Source of the DNA: CAZLBV01 sp964557845
Lineage (GTDB): Bacteria; Acidobacteriota; Aminicenantia; Aminicenantales; Aminicenantaceae
Assembly: GCA_964557845.1 (NCBI GenBank)
Contig: CAZLBV010000352.1
Coordinates: forward strand, 1 to 15,897
Reading direction: 5' to 3'
DNA length: 15,897 nt
Part shown: positions 7,227-14,460 of the stretch, in pieces
Layout of the letters: each line of letters opens with the position of its first letter
How positions within the stretch are numbered: the stretch's first letter is position 1
Program-made: the position numbers and the translations under genes
The notes under the pieces: generated by a model
Seen by the model: the letters and a program-made list of their open reading frames with translations, nothing else
The model's database searches: none
What the model was told of the DNA's origin: nothing

Positions 7227-9308
7227 CTACAACAAACAATTACACTTGATATTCTTCCAGTCCATCCCCAGTCTTTCCCAGACTTCGATGGTTTCTTTGC
7301 AGAGGGCAACAGCGGTGTAATGATATTGTTCGTTTAAATACCCTATAAGATAAGAATACAACTCGCATCGGGTCTTCAGGTCTATTTTCTTCCCCCAGTT
7401 TGAAGTTTCTTTAAGAAATCCGGTCCATGATTTATCGCTTGTTCCGTTCATGGTGCTCTGCAGCCCTCTTAAAGAACCAAGAGTGAGTCTTTCAGGAATG
7501 AATCTTTCAAACATTTCATCGATAAGCTGTCGGTATTGCTCCTTCCAATCCTCGACCGGCACTATGGGATCTATCCGAATTCTTACTGAATATCCTCTAT
7601 CATACAGCGTTTTGGCTGCCTCCAATCTTTTTAAAGGAGGTGGAGCTTTTTTCTCCCACTTGTCTGCAACATCTGATGCGTTTAAGCTGAAACTGAATAT
7701 AGCTTGATTGGCTGATGGTAAATCCAGAATATTTTTGACATTTGAGGACTTCGTAACAAACAGCACTTTATGAACCTTTTGCTGTTCAAAAAGCTGAATA
7801 ATGAATCGAGAGAAAGGTGGGTTCAAGTGTTCACCCATAAGGGAATCTGAAATTTCTCCTGTATTTAATAACTCAGGAGTTTTGGCATTTAATATAAATG
7901 ATTGCACATGGTTTTTTATCTTATCTAAATCTTTAAAAACCGGTTTCAAACCATCTGGTTTAAACCTGAAAGTCCCCTTTAGATAGCACCAACTGCAGTC
8001 AAATGGACAGCCATAAGACCACTTTAACTCCACAAAATGAGGACAGACGACATCAGTGATATTTTGAGGTAATGGAGTTTTATCGAATCTTGTAATGATT
8101 GAGCCATCGTTAACCTTTACCAATCTCAGTTCAGGTCTATTGTTTAAGTCAGAAAAATAATCCCATTGAAGCTTAGTTTTAATCGAGGAATGATTAGGAT
8201 TTTGACTATAGGTCATAGGATACAGTTGAGCATCATCATTCAACCGTCTTGTTGGCGAGTGAAATTTTAATTTTTCGCTTTTGACTAGATCCTCAACGTT
8301 CTTGTTGAATTCGGAGTTTGTCCATATCATAAAGTTATTTTTAATTATTTCAAGCCAACAATCTTTCCTTTTAATGCCTGGATAAGTTTTTATAATCTTT
8401 GTGATTTCTTCTTTCAAATCTTTGGATGGTTTGATCAAATCAAATGCTTGGTCTTCGAACAATGTGTCTTTAAAACCACTCTCACCCATATACCCAAAAT
8501 AGGCTTTATGCATGAAATCATTCATCAACCGCAGTGCGTCAGGATACCTGGAGCAGAATATAATGTAATATTTAGTCCGAGTGCTTATTTTTTCTTTAAC
8601 AGGGCAGCAACCTGCAAATGGAAGGTACTGCATCAATCGATTCATATATAATTCAACAACTTTTTCTTCTTTTTCTCTTGCAGGAATACCAGACCACATA
8701 ATATCCTTCCATTCTTCAGTTCCAAGGACTTCAGTAAGCTGTCGGTTGAGAGTTTTTGTCTGATCCGTTATTTTGTCAGTTTTAATTGCTTTCCGAGTTG
8801 CATATCTGTGAAGAGTTGTCATACTCATATTAATGATAATCTCTGTACTGAACCTCTTATCCCTCCCAAGATAAGGCTCCATAAGTGAAAAATCACATCC
8901 CTTCAAGCCAAAAGGATCAAAATATAGGAAAAGAGTAGAATTATCGATAAGATCTCCAAGAACCGATAGCAAGTCTTTTGTCTCGCCAAAGATACTTTTG
9001 ACTGAGTTCATATTGATATATCTTTCAATATTTTGGTTTAATTTTTCATAACAATCCTTGTCATTATTGATAAAAATTGCGAGGTATTTACCTGATACTA
9101 TTTTCTCAGCTCTTTCACAAATGATTAATGGAGATCCTATACTCCCATCTTCAAACCGTCCCGGACCGGCAAATGCATCAACAATAATTATTTTTCTATT
9201 AAGTTTGGATACTTTGCTGAGATAAGGCGTTAAATAATCTGAAATTACTCGGTCTTTGATTTTAGACCATGGTCTTTTGCCTTTAAAAAATTCTGATTCC
9301 TTGCTCAT
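7227..9308 (-). CDS. Fusion of TcmP-like protein and spore-photoproduct-lyase-like radical SAM protein
   Basis: Residues 1 to about 350 match the three-Cys-motif partner protein TcmP: a Rossmann-like start with I-I-I-V-D-A-F-A-G-P-G (40-50), G-S-P-L-I (58-62), Y-F-D-P-F-G-L-K-G (129-137), then a helical winged-helix-like tail (295-350). Residues about 375-693 are a radical SAM domain: C434-P-F-D-C438-S-W-C441 (C-x3-C-x2-C, binding a 4Fe-4S cluster that cleaves S-adenosylmethionine), T-G-E-I-S-D-S-L (483-490), F-S-L-N-A-S (540-545), R-I-R-I-D-P-I-V-P (576-584), L-T-L-G-S-L-R, V-A-L-C-K-E and a terminal C-N-C. These are features of the SplB/spore photoproduct lyase group (DNA repair photolyase-like), not of the Gp37/Gp68 (DUF5131) partner usually paired with TcmP. 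No strong Shine-Dalgarno site precedes the ATG. TcmP function is unknown; action on modified or damaged nucleic acid is inference. Confidence 0.8.
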   Translation of the reverse strand: MSKESEFFKGKRPWSKIKDRVISDYLTPYLSKVSKLNRKIIIVDAFAGPGRFEDGSIGSPLIICERAEKIVSGKYLAIFINNDKDCYEKLNQNIERYINMNSVKSIFGETKDLLSVLGDLIDNSTLFLYFDPFGLKGCDFSLMEPYLGRDKRFSTEIIINMSMTTLHRYATRKAIKTDKITDQTKTLNRQLTEVLGTEEWKDIMWSGIPAREKEEKVVELYMNRLMQYLPFAGCCPVKEKISTRTKYYIIFCSRYPDALRLMNDFMHKAYFGYMGESGFKDTLFEDQAFDLIKPSKDLKEEITKIIKTYPGIKRKDCWLEIIKNNFMIWTNSEFNKNVEDLVKSEKLKFHSPTRRLNDDAQLYPMTYSQNPNHSSIKTKLQWDYFSDLNNRPELRLVKVNDGSIITRFDKTPLPQNITDVVCPHFVELKWSYGCPFDCSWCYLKGTFRFKPDGLKPVFKDLDKIKNHVQSFILNAKTPELLNTGEISDSLMGEHLNPPFSRFIIQLFEQQKVHKVLFVTKSSNVKNILDLPSANQAIFSFSLNASDVADKWEKKAPPPLKRLEAAKTLYDRGYSVRIRIDPIVPVEDWKEQYRQLIDEMFERFIPERLTLGSLRGLQSTMNGTSDKSWTGFLKETSNWGKKIDLKTRCELYSYLIGYLNEQYHYTAVALCKETIEVWERLGMDWKNIKCNCLL

Positions 9309-9346
9309 TATACTTTTTCTGAATTTTAACTCATTTTTCTTTTTGG

Positions 9347-9361
9347 GTCATTATATATGAC
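9347..9361. promoter_or_regulatory. Small palindrome upstream of the TcmP fusion gene
   Basis: gtcat (9347-9351) and atgac (9357-9361) form a perfect 5-base inverted repeat around tatat, about 40 bases upstream of the ATG of the minus-strand fusion gene. Its A+T-rich centre and position would suit an operator overlapping a promoter. The arms are short, so chance is possible. Confidence 0.25.
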
Positions 9362-9401
9362 GAATGAAATTTCCATAATTCTCAAATTGACGTATCTAGC
9401 G

Positions 9402-9457
9402 CCCAACCACGGCCGGATGCTTATGGTTTTACTGAATACGTATTTGAGTAAGATTGA
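9402..9457 (+). repeat. 56-bp direct repeat, right copy: orphan 3' end of the metallopeptidase gene
   Basis: This ungapped duplicate of 4511-4566 has 3 mismatches. In the corresponding frame it encodes P-N-H-G-R-M-L-M-V-L-L-N-T-Y-L-S-K-I-D and then meets TGA. No HExxH region precedes it, so it is a gene remnant rather than a gene. Its presence more than 4.8 kb from the parent gene marks the right boundary of the accessory segment. Confidence 0.88.
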
Positions 9458-9756
9458 TTGATCCAAATGTTAATTTCTCTAAGTTTTATATCGCTAAGCA
9501 GCCATTCATAGAAATTATCCAATTTATGACGTTGTGTATAAGAGATTGTATGACACGAGCAGGGTTTCTATTTATTACCAAACACATCGCTATATTTACA
9601 TATGTGTTTGGTAATTAATAGCTTAATATGAAGGTTATCAAAAAAACTCAGAAAAACCGGATTTGTATTTGACAGATAAGCAAAATGCAGCTATGAAAAA
9701 TAGCGCAATCCCTAGTCCATCCTTAATAATGTAATTATCTGAACCCAGATGTTAAT
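9458..9756. other. Noncoding stretch with one strong hairpin
   Basis: No credible gene is visible between the orphan repeat and the PepSY-like lipoprotein gene. The stretch is A+T-rich, with a 14-base inverted repeat (separate entry) as its only clear structure. A short similar phrase, (c)ca(a/g)atgttaattt, occurs near both ends (about 9464 and 9746). I see no tRNA, integrase or transposase fragment in it. Confidence 0.6.
9574..9615. other. Long perfect inverted repeat (14-bp stem)
   Basis: attaccaaacacat (9574-9587) and atgtgtttggtaat (9602-9615) are exact reverse complements separated by a 14-base loop. The stem is longer than most intrinsic terminators and no T run follows on either strand. 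A structured RNA element, a transcription boundary for the region, or a tiny mobile-element remnant are all possible. Confidence 0.6.
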
Positions 9757-10362
9757 TTAATTTGTGACCCACTTGAGCGGTTTGATGATGCTGCCGTTCG
9801 CATCCACTGAGATCTCACCAGTCCGGCCGTCTTTCTCAACTTCTGCTTTATAGATGTATTTTGGAGTCTCTAATTTTATGATCGCTCCCTGCTCATCTTT
9901 GACTTTGACCTCAGACCATATTTCTGTTTTTTCGAGCCTCTTTATAGTCATGCCCTCAGCAGCAGCCTGAATCGTCTGGGCAGCCGCTTCCGGAAGCTCA
10001 TCCATGGTGACAATAGTGATGATATCTATAATCGTACCATCTTCGGCAACTTCGACTTCGCCTTGGTTTGCTTTTAATTCAATATCGTAAACAACTATTC
10101 CAAAATGTTCAGCTTGATCTATAAAATAGACCTCCGCACCCGGAAAATTTTCCTCGACCACAGTCGAGACAGCTTCTGGAAGAACAATCGTAGGCTCTGC
10201 TGTAGCAGGTTCTTCCGCTTCTTCTGCTTCAACTTGCTCAGCCTGAGCTGCCTCATAGGCCGGTTCCTCAGTTTCTTCTTTTTTGGCACATCCTGGCGAT
10301 AGGATCAAGCCAAAGACCAAAAAAATAGAAAGACTCCAAAAAACCCACTTTGTGTTTTTCAT
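9757..10362 (-). CDS. Predicted lipoprotein with PepSY-like domains
   Basis: The protein is 201 residues from the ATG at 10362, which I choose because AAAAAGGAGGATGGA lies directly before it. An in-frame ATG at 10392 would place the ribosome site inside the gene. A signal peptide ends in the lipobox L-S-P-G-C25, followed by an acidic, Glu/Ala-rich linker (about 27-55) that would hold the folded part off the membrane. From about 58 on there are two PepSY-like units: L-P-E-A-V-S-T-V-V-E-E-N-F-P-G-A, then G-E-V-E-V-A-E-D-G-T-I-I-D, and a second ending G-E-I-S-V-D-A-N-G-S-I-I. Such domains occur in secreted inhibitors and small periplasmic proteins. The molecular partner is unknown. It is divergent from the ROK kinase gene and appears to be a single-gene transcript. 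Confidence 0.8.
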   Translation of the reverse strand: MKNTKWVFWSLSIFLVFGLILSPGCAKKEETEEPAYEAAQAEQVEAEEAEEPATAEPTIVLPEAVSTVVEENFPGAEVYFIDQAEHFGIVVYDIELKANQGEVEVAEDGTIIDIITIVTMDELPEAAAQTIQAAAEGMTIKRLEKTEIWSEVKVKDEQGAIIKLETPKYIYKAEVEKDGRTGEISVDANGSIIKPLKWVTN

Positions 10363-10380
10363 TCCATCCTCCTTTTTATT

Positions 10381-10410
10381 AGTATAAAACATTAATTCGA
10401 ATTAAAACAA
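10381..10410 (-). promoter_or_regulatory. Probable promoter and palindrome for the PepSY-like lipoprotein gene
   Basis: Read on the minus strand there is a TTGTTT hexamer, an 18-base spacer and TATACT, the latter about 20 bases before the start codon. A perfect 14-base palindrome, ttaattcgaattaa (10392-10405), lies within the spacer and could be a repressor site. Hexamer matches are partial and the evidence is by eye only. Confidence 0.35.
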
Positions 10411-10521
10411 GCTGCTTTCTTAGATTACTTTATTTTTTCCCTTGGTTAATAAAGAATGGATTACTTCAACTGAAAAATTAAGGTTGATGTCACCAGAAAT
10501 AAACAGGTAAAATTTAATGAA

Positions 10522-11376
10522 ATGAGTCTTTATATCGGCCTCGATATCGGAGGAACAAAATTTATGGCGGCGGCCGCTAACACCAACAGGAAAATACTGC
10601 ACCGCATCAAGGCCCCTTCACCCCAAGCTCTCAACCAGGGTCTTCACCTGCTCAAGGAAATGGTCACCGAAGTCGCAGCCGGTGAAAAGATCAAAGGATT
10701 AGGCGCTGCCATAGGCGGACCGCTGAATTGGCGCACCGGAGTGGTCTCGCCGCTGCATCAGCCGGAATGGCGAGATGTTCCATTAAAAGAGATAATGGAA
10801 ACCGAATTCGGATGTGCTTTTCATGTCGATGTGGATACCAATGTGGCGGCCCTGGGAGAATATCATTCATATACCAAACCTCCCAAAAGTCTCCTCTATA
10901 TAACCCTCAGCACCGGTATGGGCGGGGGGCTTGTCATGGACGGCCGCATCTACCGCGGTATGAAAGAAGAACATCCTGAAATCGGTCACCAATCCATAAA
11001 TTTCCGCTGCTCCCATCCTGAGAAAGTGATCTGCGAATGCGGCGCTTCGGACTGCCTGGAAGCACTGGTCTCTGGAAACGGAATCCGCCGCATCTACGGC
11101 AGGCCTCCCGAAAAGCTGGATGCAAAACAATGGGACGAAGTGGCCTATAATCTGGGACAAGGCCTGCGCAACCTGACAACCATCTACCTGCCTGAAGTCA
11201 TTATCCTGGGCGGAGGTGTCGCCCTCGGACGCGGGGAAAAACTGCTCTCCCAAACCCGCTCTGTCATGCAGAAATATCTAAAATTAGTGCCTGCACCAAA
11301 GATCCATCTCACCCGTCTGGGATATGATACAGCCCTTATAGGCGCTGTTTACATCGCCGTTCATGGAATTGGATGA
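10522..11376 (+). CDS. ROK-family sugar kinase (glucokinase-like)
   Basis: ROK kinases phosphorylate hexoses or amino sugars with ATP in the cytoplasm. The 284 residues are a little shorter than the usual 290-320 and contain no DNA-binding N-terminus, so this is a kinase rather than an NagC/Xyl-type repressor. The phosphate-binding loop D-I-G-G-T-K is at 8-13. The catalytic base is D105 in V-D-V-D-T-N-V-A-A-L-G-E. S-T-G-M-G-G-G is at 130-136. The zinc site is formed by H156 (E-I-G-H-Q) and C171-E-C173-G-A-S-D-C178-L-E, and I-L-G-G-G-V closes the ATP pocket. The usual N-D-x-N is V-D-T-N here, so one common residue before the catalytic Asp is changed. The ribosome binding site (acaggtaa) is weak. 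Which sugar it uses cannot be told; glucose or N-acetylmannosamine are the usual candidates. Confidence 0.88.
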   Translation: MSLYIGLDIGGTKFMAAAANTNRKILHRIKAPSPQALNQGLHLLKEMVTEVAAGEKIKGLGAAIGGPLNWRTGVVSPLHQPEWRDVPLKEIMETEFGCAFHVDVDTNVAALGEYHSYTKPPKSLLYITLSTGMGGGLVMDGRIYRGMKEEHPEIGHQSINFRCSHPEKVICECGASDCLEALVSGNGIRRIYGRPPEKLDAKQWDEVAYNLGQGLRNLTTIYLPEVIILGGGVALGRGEKLLSQTRSVMQKYLKLVPAPKIHLTRLGYDTALIGAVYIAVHGIG

Positions 11377-11460
11377 TTTGTCCAGGCTTCAGGCTAATTC
11401 TTGGGATTGACTTGTATAAAACCAACTTGTGATATAAACTGTTCTCTAAGGAGGGAAATT

Positions 11461-12093
11461 ATGGCAAGTCAAAAAAAGCTTTTTGTTTTACCACTCCTAA
11501 TTATTTTTATAATTGTCTGTTTCCACAGTTGTGCTACCCTCCAGCAGATCGGCGATGCCTTGATGAACCTTAAAAGGCTTCAATTCAAGTTGGGAGGGGT
11601 TAACAATTTTTCATTGGCTGGAATTCGGATCGGCCAATTCTCTTCTTTGTCAGATTTTTCTACAAATGATGGATTCAAACTTTTAAATGCATTCCGAAAC
11701 AATTCTCTTCCGGCTGAAATTGTATTAGAAGTGTTGGCCTTAAATCCAAATGACGGTACCGAAGGGACCTCTCAGACTGTTACCACTCTTTCCAGCCTGG
11801 AATCCCGACTGCTTATCGACGGAGAACCCACGGTAACGGGTAACATCGAGCAGCCCATACAAATCCCAGGAACCGGACAGGCTGCGTCTATTCCCATCCG
11901 GATGACACTCGATCTATTAAACTTTTTCGGTAATAAGGGATATGAGGATATCATCGGATTAGCTCTGGCTATAGGAGGAAAACAAGGGTCTACCTCCCGT
12001 TTATCTCTGGATGCTCTTCCCAGAGTATCCACTCCCTATGGAGAGATCGAATATCCCGGACGCATTACGATCGTCGATAAAGAATTTCGTTGA
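11461..12093 (+). CDS. LEA14-like predicted lipoprotein
   Basis: The protein is 210 residues from the ATG at 11461, which is preceded by AAGGAGGGAAATT. The frame is open upstream to 11401, but a start there has no ribosome site and would bury the signal peptide. After K-K-L-F-V-L-P-L-L-I-I-F-I-I-V comes C-F-H-S-C24, a probable lipoprotein cleavage site. The mature part (L-K-R-L-Q-F-K-L-G-G-V-N-N-F-S-L-A-G, then P-A-E-I-V-L-E-V-L-A-L-N-P-N) resembles the LEA14/WHy beta-sandwich, found in desiccation-related proteins and in small bacterial envelope lipoproteins. The lipidation and envelope location are well supported. The LEA14 assignment is moderate. Function is unknown. It sits 84 bases after the ROK kinase gene but has its own strong ribosome site. 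Confidence 0.7.
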   Translation: MASQKKLFVLPLLIIFIIVCFHSCATLQQIGDALMNLKRLQFKLGGVNNFSLAGIRIGQFSSLSDFSTNDGFKLLNAFRNNSLPAEIVLEVLALNPNDGTEGTSQTVTTLSSLESRLLIDGEPTVTGNIEQPIQIPGTGQAASIPIRMTLDLLNFFGNKGYEDIIGLALAIGGKQGSTSRLSLDALPRVSTPYGEIEYPGRITIVDKEFR

Positions 12094-12098
12094 GCCGA

Positions 12099-12563
12099 TT
12101 ATCTATTTTTTCCTTTTTTGCTTTTTTCCAGGAGCTCAATATCCATTCTGTCTGAAGAACGGCCGGCTGTTCTTTTATTTTTGATCAAATCTTCAATGCC
12201 GATAAAATATACTTTTTCAGATCCGTAATCACCTGTTACCTTATTCTTCCACACATTTTGAAAATCTAATCCTTCCAGCTTATTTAAGAGATCGATCCTC
12301 ACCGGTTCATACCCGAGCTGCAAGATATTTCCTTCGGAGGTTAGGTCCTCGATGGAAATGGATAGATCCCCGAATCCAAACTCTTCGAGCACGGATAAAA
12401 TCTTTTCGGCATTCTCTTTGCTGGGTTCAATAAAAATGTCTAAGTCTTTGGTGTATCTGGGTTTTGCATAAAAGGCTACGGCAAAGGCACCGATTATACA
12501 GTATTTGACGTTATATTTATTTAATAAGCCTAAGAACTCTTCGTAGTCCTTTTCCACCCTCAT
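12099..12563 (-). CDS. Nucleotidyltransferase-fold protein (DUF6036/AbiEii-MNT-like), second gene of a pair
   Basis: The protein has 154 residues. The motif G-A-F-A-V-A-F-Y-A-K-P-R-Y-T-K-D-L-D-I-F (25-44) is the minimal nucleotidyltransferase signature (G-x-x-A-x-x-x-x, then R-x-T-x-D-x-D), with D41 and D43 as metal ligands and the third acid probably in V-R-I-D-L-L (about 93-98). Such proteins are common partners in toxin-antitoxin-like pairs in which the enzyme nucleotidylates a target such as tRNA or a partner protein. Its start lies inside the preceding small gene (47-base overlap), so the two are translationally coupled. It is convergent with the LEA14-like gene with 5 bases between stop codons. 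It could also be a solitary domesticated nucleotidyltransferase; toxin activity is inference. Confidence 0.78.
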   Translation of the reverse strand: MRVEKDYEEFLGLLNKYNVKYCIIGAFAVAFYAKPRYTKDLDIFIEPSKENAEKILSVLEEFGFGDLSISIEDLTSEGNILQLGYEPVRIDLLNKLEGLDFQNVWKNKVTGDYGSEKVYFIGIEDLIKNKRTAGRSSDRMDIELLEKSKKGKNR

Positions 12564-12717
12564 AGTTTTTCCCCTTTTTTATCTTCTTATACTCCTCACG
12601 GAGAATTTGAACCGTCTCTAACCGCTCTTGAGGAGACTGTGCCATATAATACGCGTCATCAAACTCCAGTGCTTCTTTAAATGATCTGCTTATATTCAAC
12701 CAGATTTTCTTTTTCAT
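12517..12717 (-). CDS. Small partner protein of the nucleotidyltransferase pair
   Basis: The protein is 66 residues from the ATG at 12717, with AAAAGGAG about 10 bases before it. The frame is open further upstream (to 12834), but that part runs through the promoter and has no ribosome site. The sequence M-K-K-K-I-W-L-N-I-S-R-S-F-K-E-A-L-E-F-D followed by Y-Y-M-A-Q-S-P-Q-E-R-L-E-T-V-Q-I-L-R-E-E matches the pattern of short proteins (S-F-x-E-A-x-x-x-D, then M-S-P-x-E-R-L-x-x-v-q-x-L-R) regularly encoded just upstream of this kind of nucleotidyltransferase. It probably acts as the antitoxin-like or regulatory member, by analogy. It overlaps the next gene by 47 bases. Confidence 0.72.
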   Translation of the reverse strand: MKKKIWLNISRSFKEALEFDDAYYMAQSPQERLETVQILREEYKKIKKGKNYEGGKGLRRVLRLIK

Positions 12718-12738
12718 GAATAACGATCTCCTTTTGAC

Positions 12739-12762
12739 TATTATATCCGATTGTAGGATATA
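12739..12762 (-). promoter_or_regulatory. Promoter -10 element with overlapping operator-like inverted repeat
   Basis: On the minus strand a perfect TATAAT (complement of 12739-12744) lies about 20 bases before the small-partner start codon. A 7-base inverted repeat, tatatcc/ggatata (12742-12748 and 12756-12762), overlaps it with a 7-base centre. A repressor bound there would block the promoter, which suits autoregulation typical of toxin-antitoxin operons. The -35 region is weak. Confidence 0.45.
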
Positions 12763-12854
12763 TAAGAATACAAAATTGAACACATCAACTGATTTAAAGA
12801 CCTTATTCCGACAAATTTTCCAAAATGACGGCAACTTTTTCTATGGATATCTCG

Positions 12855-12905
12855 TATAATTAGATGTATATTTTCATGTTTTTACTACCAAAAAAATTAG
12901 GAGGG
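12855..12905 (+). promoter_or_regulatory. Probable -10 element and ribosome site of the tldD-tldE operon
   Basis: TATAAT at 12855-12860 is an exact -10 hexamer with no good -35 partner. TAGGAGGG at 12898-12905 is a strong ribosome binding site 4-5 bases before the ATG at 12910. Confidence 0.4.
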
Positions 12906-12909
12906 CTTT

Positions 12910-14442
12910 ATGCAAAAAATCACAAGACGATCTTTTTTAAAGACAACAGCTCGATCAGCTGCGCTCACCATGGCCGTTCCTTATATTTTCTCTGACGGAT
13001 GGTATTCCATGGCTCAATCAGATAAATCAGGCTATTTCGAAAGAGAATTCGACATTTCAGACAGCCTATGCCATAAAGTACTGACCCAAGCATTGTCAAA
13101 GGGAGGCGACTATGCCGACCTTTACTTCGAACATACCATCAGCAATTACATCATGCTTGAAGACGGGAAAGTCAACAGGGCCTACAGTGACGTCGCTCTG
13201 GGAGTAGGCATTCGTACAGTCAAGGGCGACCAGGTCGGCTACGGATTCACACAGGAGATGACGGAAACCTCCATGCTGAATGCAGCTGCGACTGCTGCCA
13301 CCATAGCCGATTCCGGCCCGGTAAAACCAGCCGGCACATTTTCTTTGCTCAAGACAAAAAACTATTATCCCCTTGAACGATTGCTGACTTCTGTCCCCCT
13401 CGAATCAAAACTCCCCTTAGTTCAAAAAGTCAACGACAAGTGCTTTTCCCTTTCTCCTCTTATCGTTAAAGTCAATGCTACATTTCACGATCAGCAGAAA
13501 CGTATCATGGTGGTTACCTCTGATGGCGTTAAGGCTGAAGATCTTCAGCCAAGAGATTACCTGAGTGCCTTTGTGGTAGCGGAAAAAGACGGAAAACGAG
13601 AGCAGGCCGGCTGGAACCTGGGTGGACGCAGGGATTTCTCTTACTTTAGCCCGTCGGTTATAGACGAAATTGCTCAGGAATCGGTCGATAACGCATTAAA
13701 ACTCTTCGATGCGGTCCAACCTCCGGCAGGCGAGATGCCGGTCGTCTTGGGGCCAGGGGTCACAGGTGTTCTCCTCCATGAGGCTATAGGACATGGAATG
13801 GAAGCCGACTTCAACCGCAAAAAAATCTCAACGTATGCCACCATGGTCGGTAAGAAAGTCGCTGAAACTTTTGTAACTATTGTTGATGACGGTACCATTC
13901 CCAATCTGAACGGATCGATCAATGTAGATGATGAGGGAACACCCGGACAGAAAACCGTCCTGGTAGAGAAAGGTATCCTGAAAAGCTATCTCCACGACAA
14001 AATCTCCGCTAAGTATTATAAGGTGAAACCAACGGGTAATGGACGCCGGCAGAGCTATCAGCACTACGTGATTCCCAGGATGCGAAATACCTATATGGAA
14101 GCAGGACCATCTTCTCCTGAAGAGATCGTTGAAGCTGCCAAAAACGGGATCTATGTCGAAAACGTTTCCAACGGCCAGGTCAAGATCGGTGAAGGAGATT
14201 TCGCCTTCTATGTCTCACAGGGAAGATTGATCGAGAACGGAAAGCTCACTTCCCCCATCAAAGACGTTAACATCATGGGCAATGGCCCAAAGATGCTTCA
14301 AAATATCACCATGATGGGAAAAGACCTTGAATTTTTCAAAGGCGGAGGAGGCGCCTGCGGTAAAGACGGTCAGGCAGCTCCTGTCAGTTTCGGGCAGCCT
14401 ACCTGTTTAGTGAAATCTCTGACAGTCGGTGGACGAAGATAA
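12910..14442 (+). CDS. tldD: TldD-family metalloprotease with Tat-type signal
   Basis: TldD pairs with TldE (PmbA) to form a zinc protease whose active site lies in an internal cavity. In E. coli the pair matures microcin B17 and degrades the antitoxin CcdA. The 510 residues contain the family HExxxH zinc motif H290-E-A-I-G-H295-G-M-E-A-D, and the C-terminus has N-T-Y-M-E-A-G (about 394-400) and G-G-G-G-A-C-G-K-D-G-Q (about 478-488), both characteristic. The N-terminus is unusual: T-R-R-S-F-L-K (5-11) followed by an alanine-rich hydrophobic stretch and Y-I-F is a textbook twin-arginine signal, predicting export across or anchoring at the inner membrane, while E. coli TldD is cytosolic. It starts the operon with tldE 18 bases downstream. 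Confidence 0.92.
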   Translation: MQKITRRSFLKTTARSAALTMAVPYIFSDGWYSMAQSDKSGYFEREFDISDSLCHKVLTQALSKGGDYADLYFEHTISNYIMLEDGKVNRAYSDVALGVGIRTVKGDQVGYGFTQEMTETSMLNAAATAATIADSGPVKPAGTFSLLKTKNYYPLERLLTSVPLESKLPLVQKVNDKCFSLSPLIVKVNATFHDQQKRIMVVTSDGVKAEDLQPRDYLSAFVVAEKDGKREQAGWNLGGRRDFSYFSPSVIDEIAQESVDNALKLFDAVQPPAGEMPVVLGPGVTGVLLHEAIGHGMEADFNRKKISTYATMVGKKVAETFVTIVDDGTIPNLNGSINVDDEGTPGQKTVLVEKGILKSYLHDKISAKYYKVKPTGNGRRQSYQHYVIPRMRNTYMEAGPSSPEEIVEAAKNGIYVENVSNGQVKIGEGDFAFYVSQGRLIENGKLTSPIKDVNIMGNGPKMLQNITMMGKDLEFFKGGGGACGKDGQAAPVSFGQPTCLVKSLTVGGRR

Positions 14443-14460
14443 GGGAAAAAGGAGGACACG

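Noticed and set aside
10867..11253. 128-codon minus-strand frame inside the ROK kinase gene
   Set aside because: The opposite strand encodes a well-conserved ROK kinase over the same bases; the minus frame shows no family motif.
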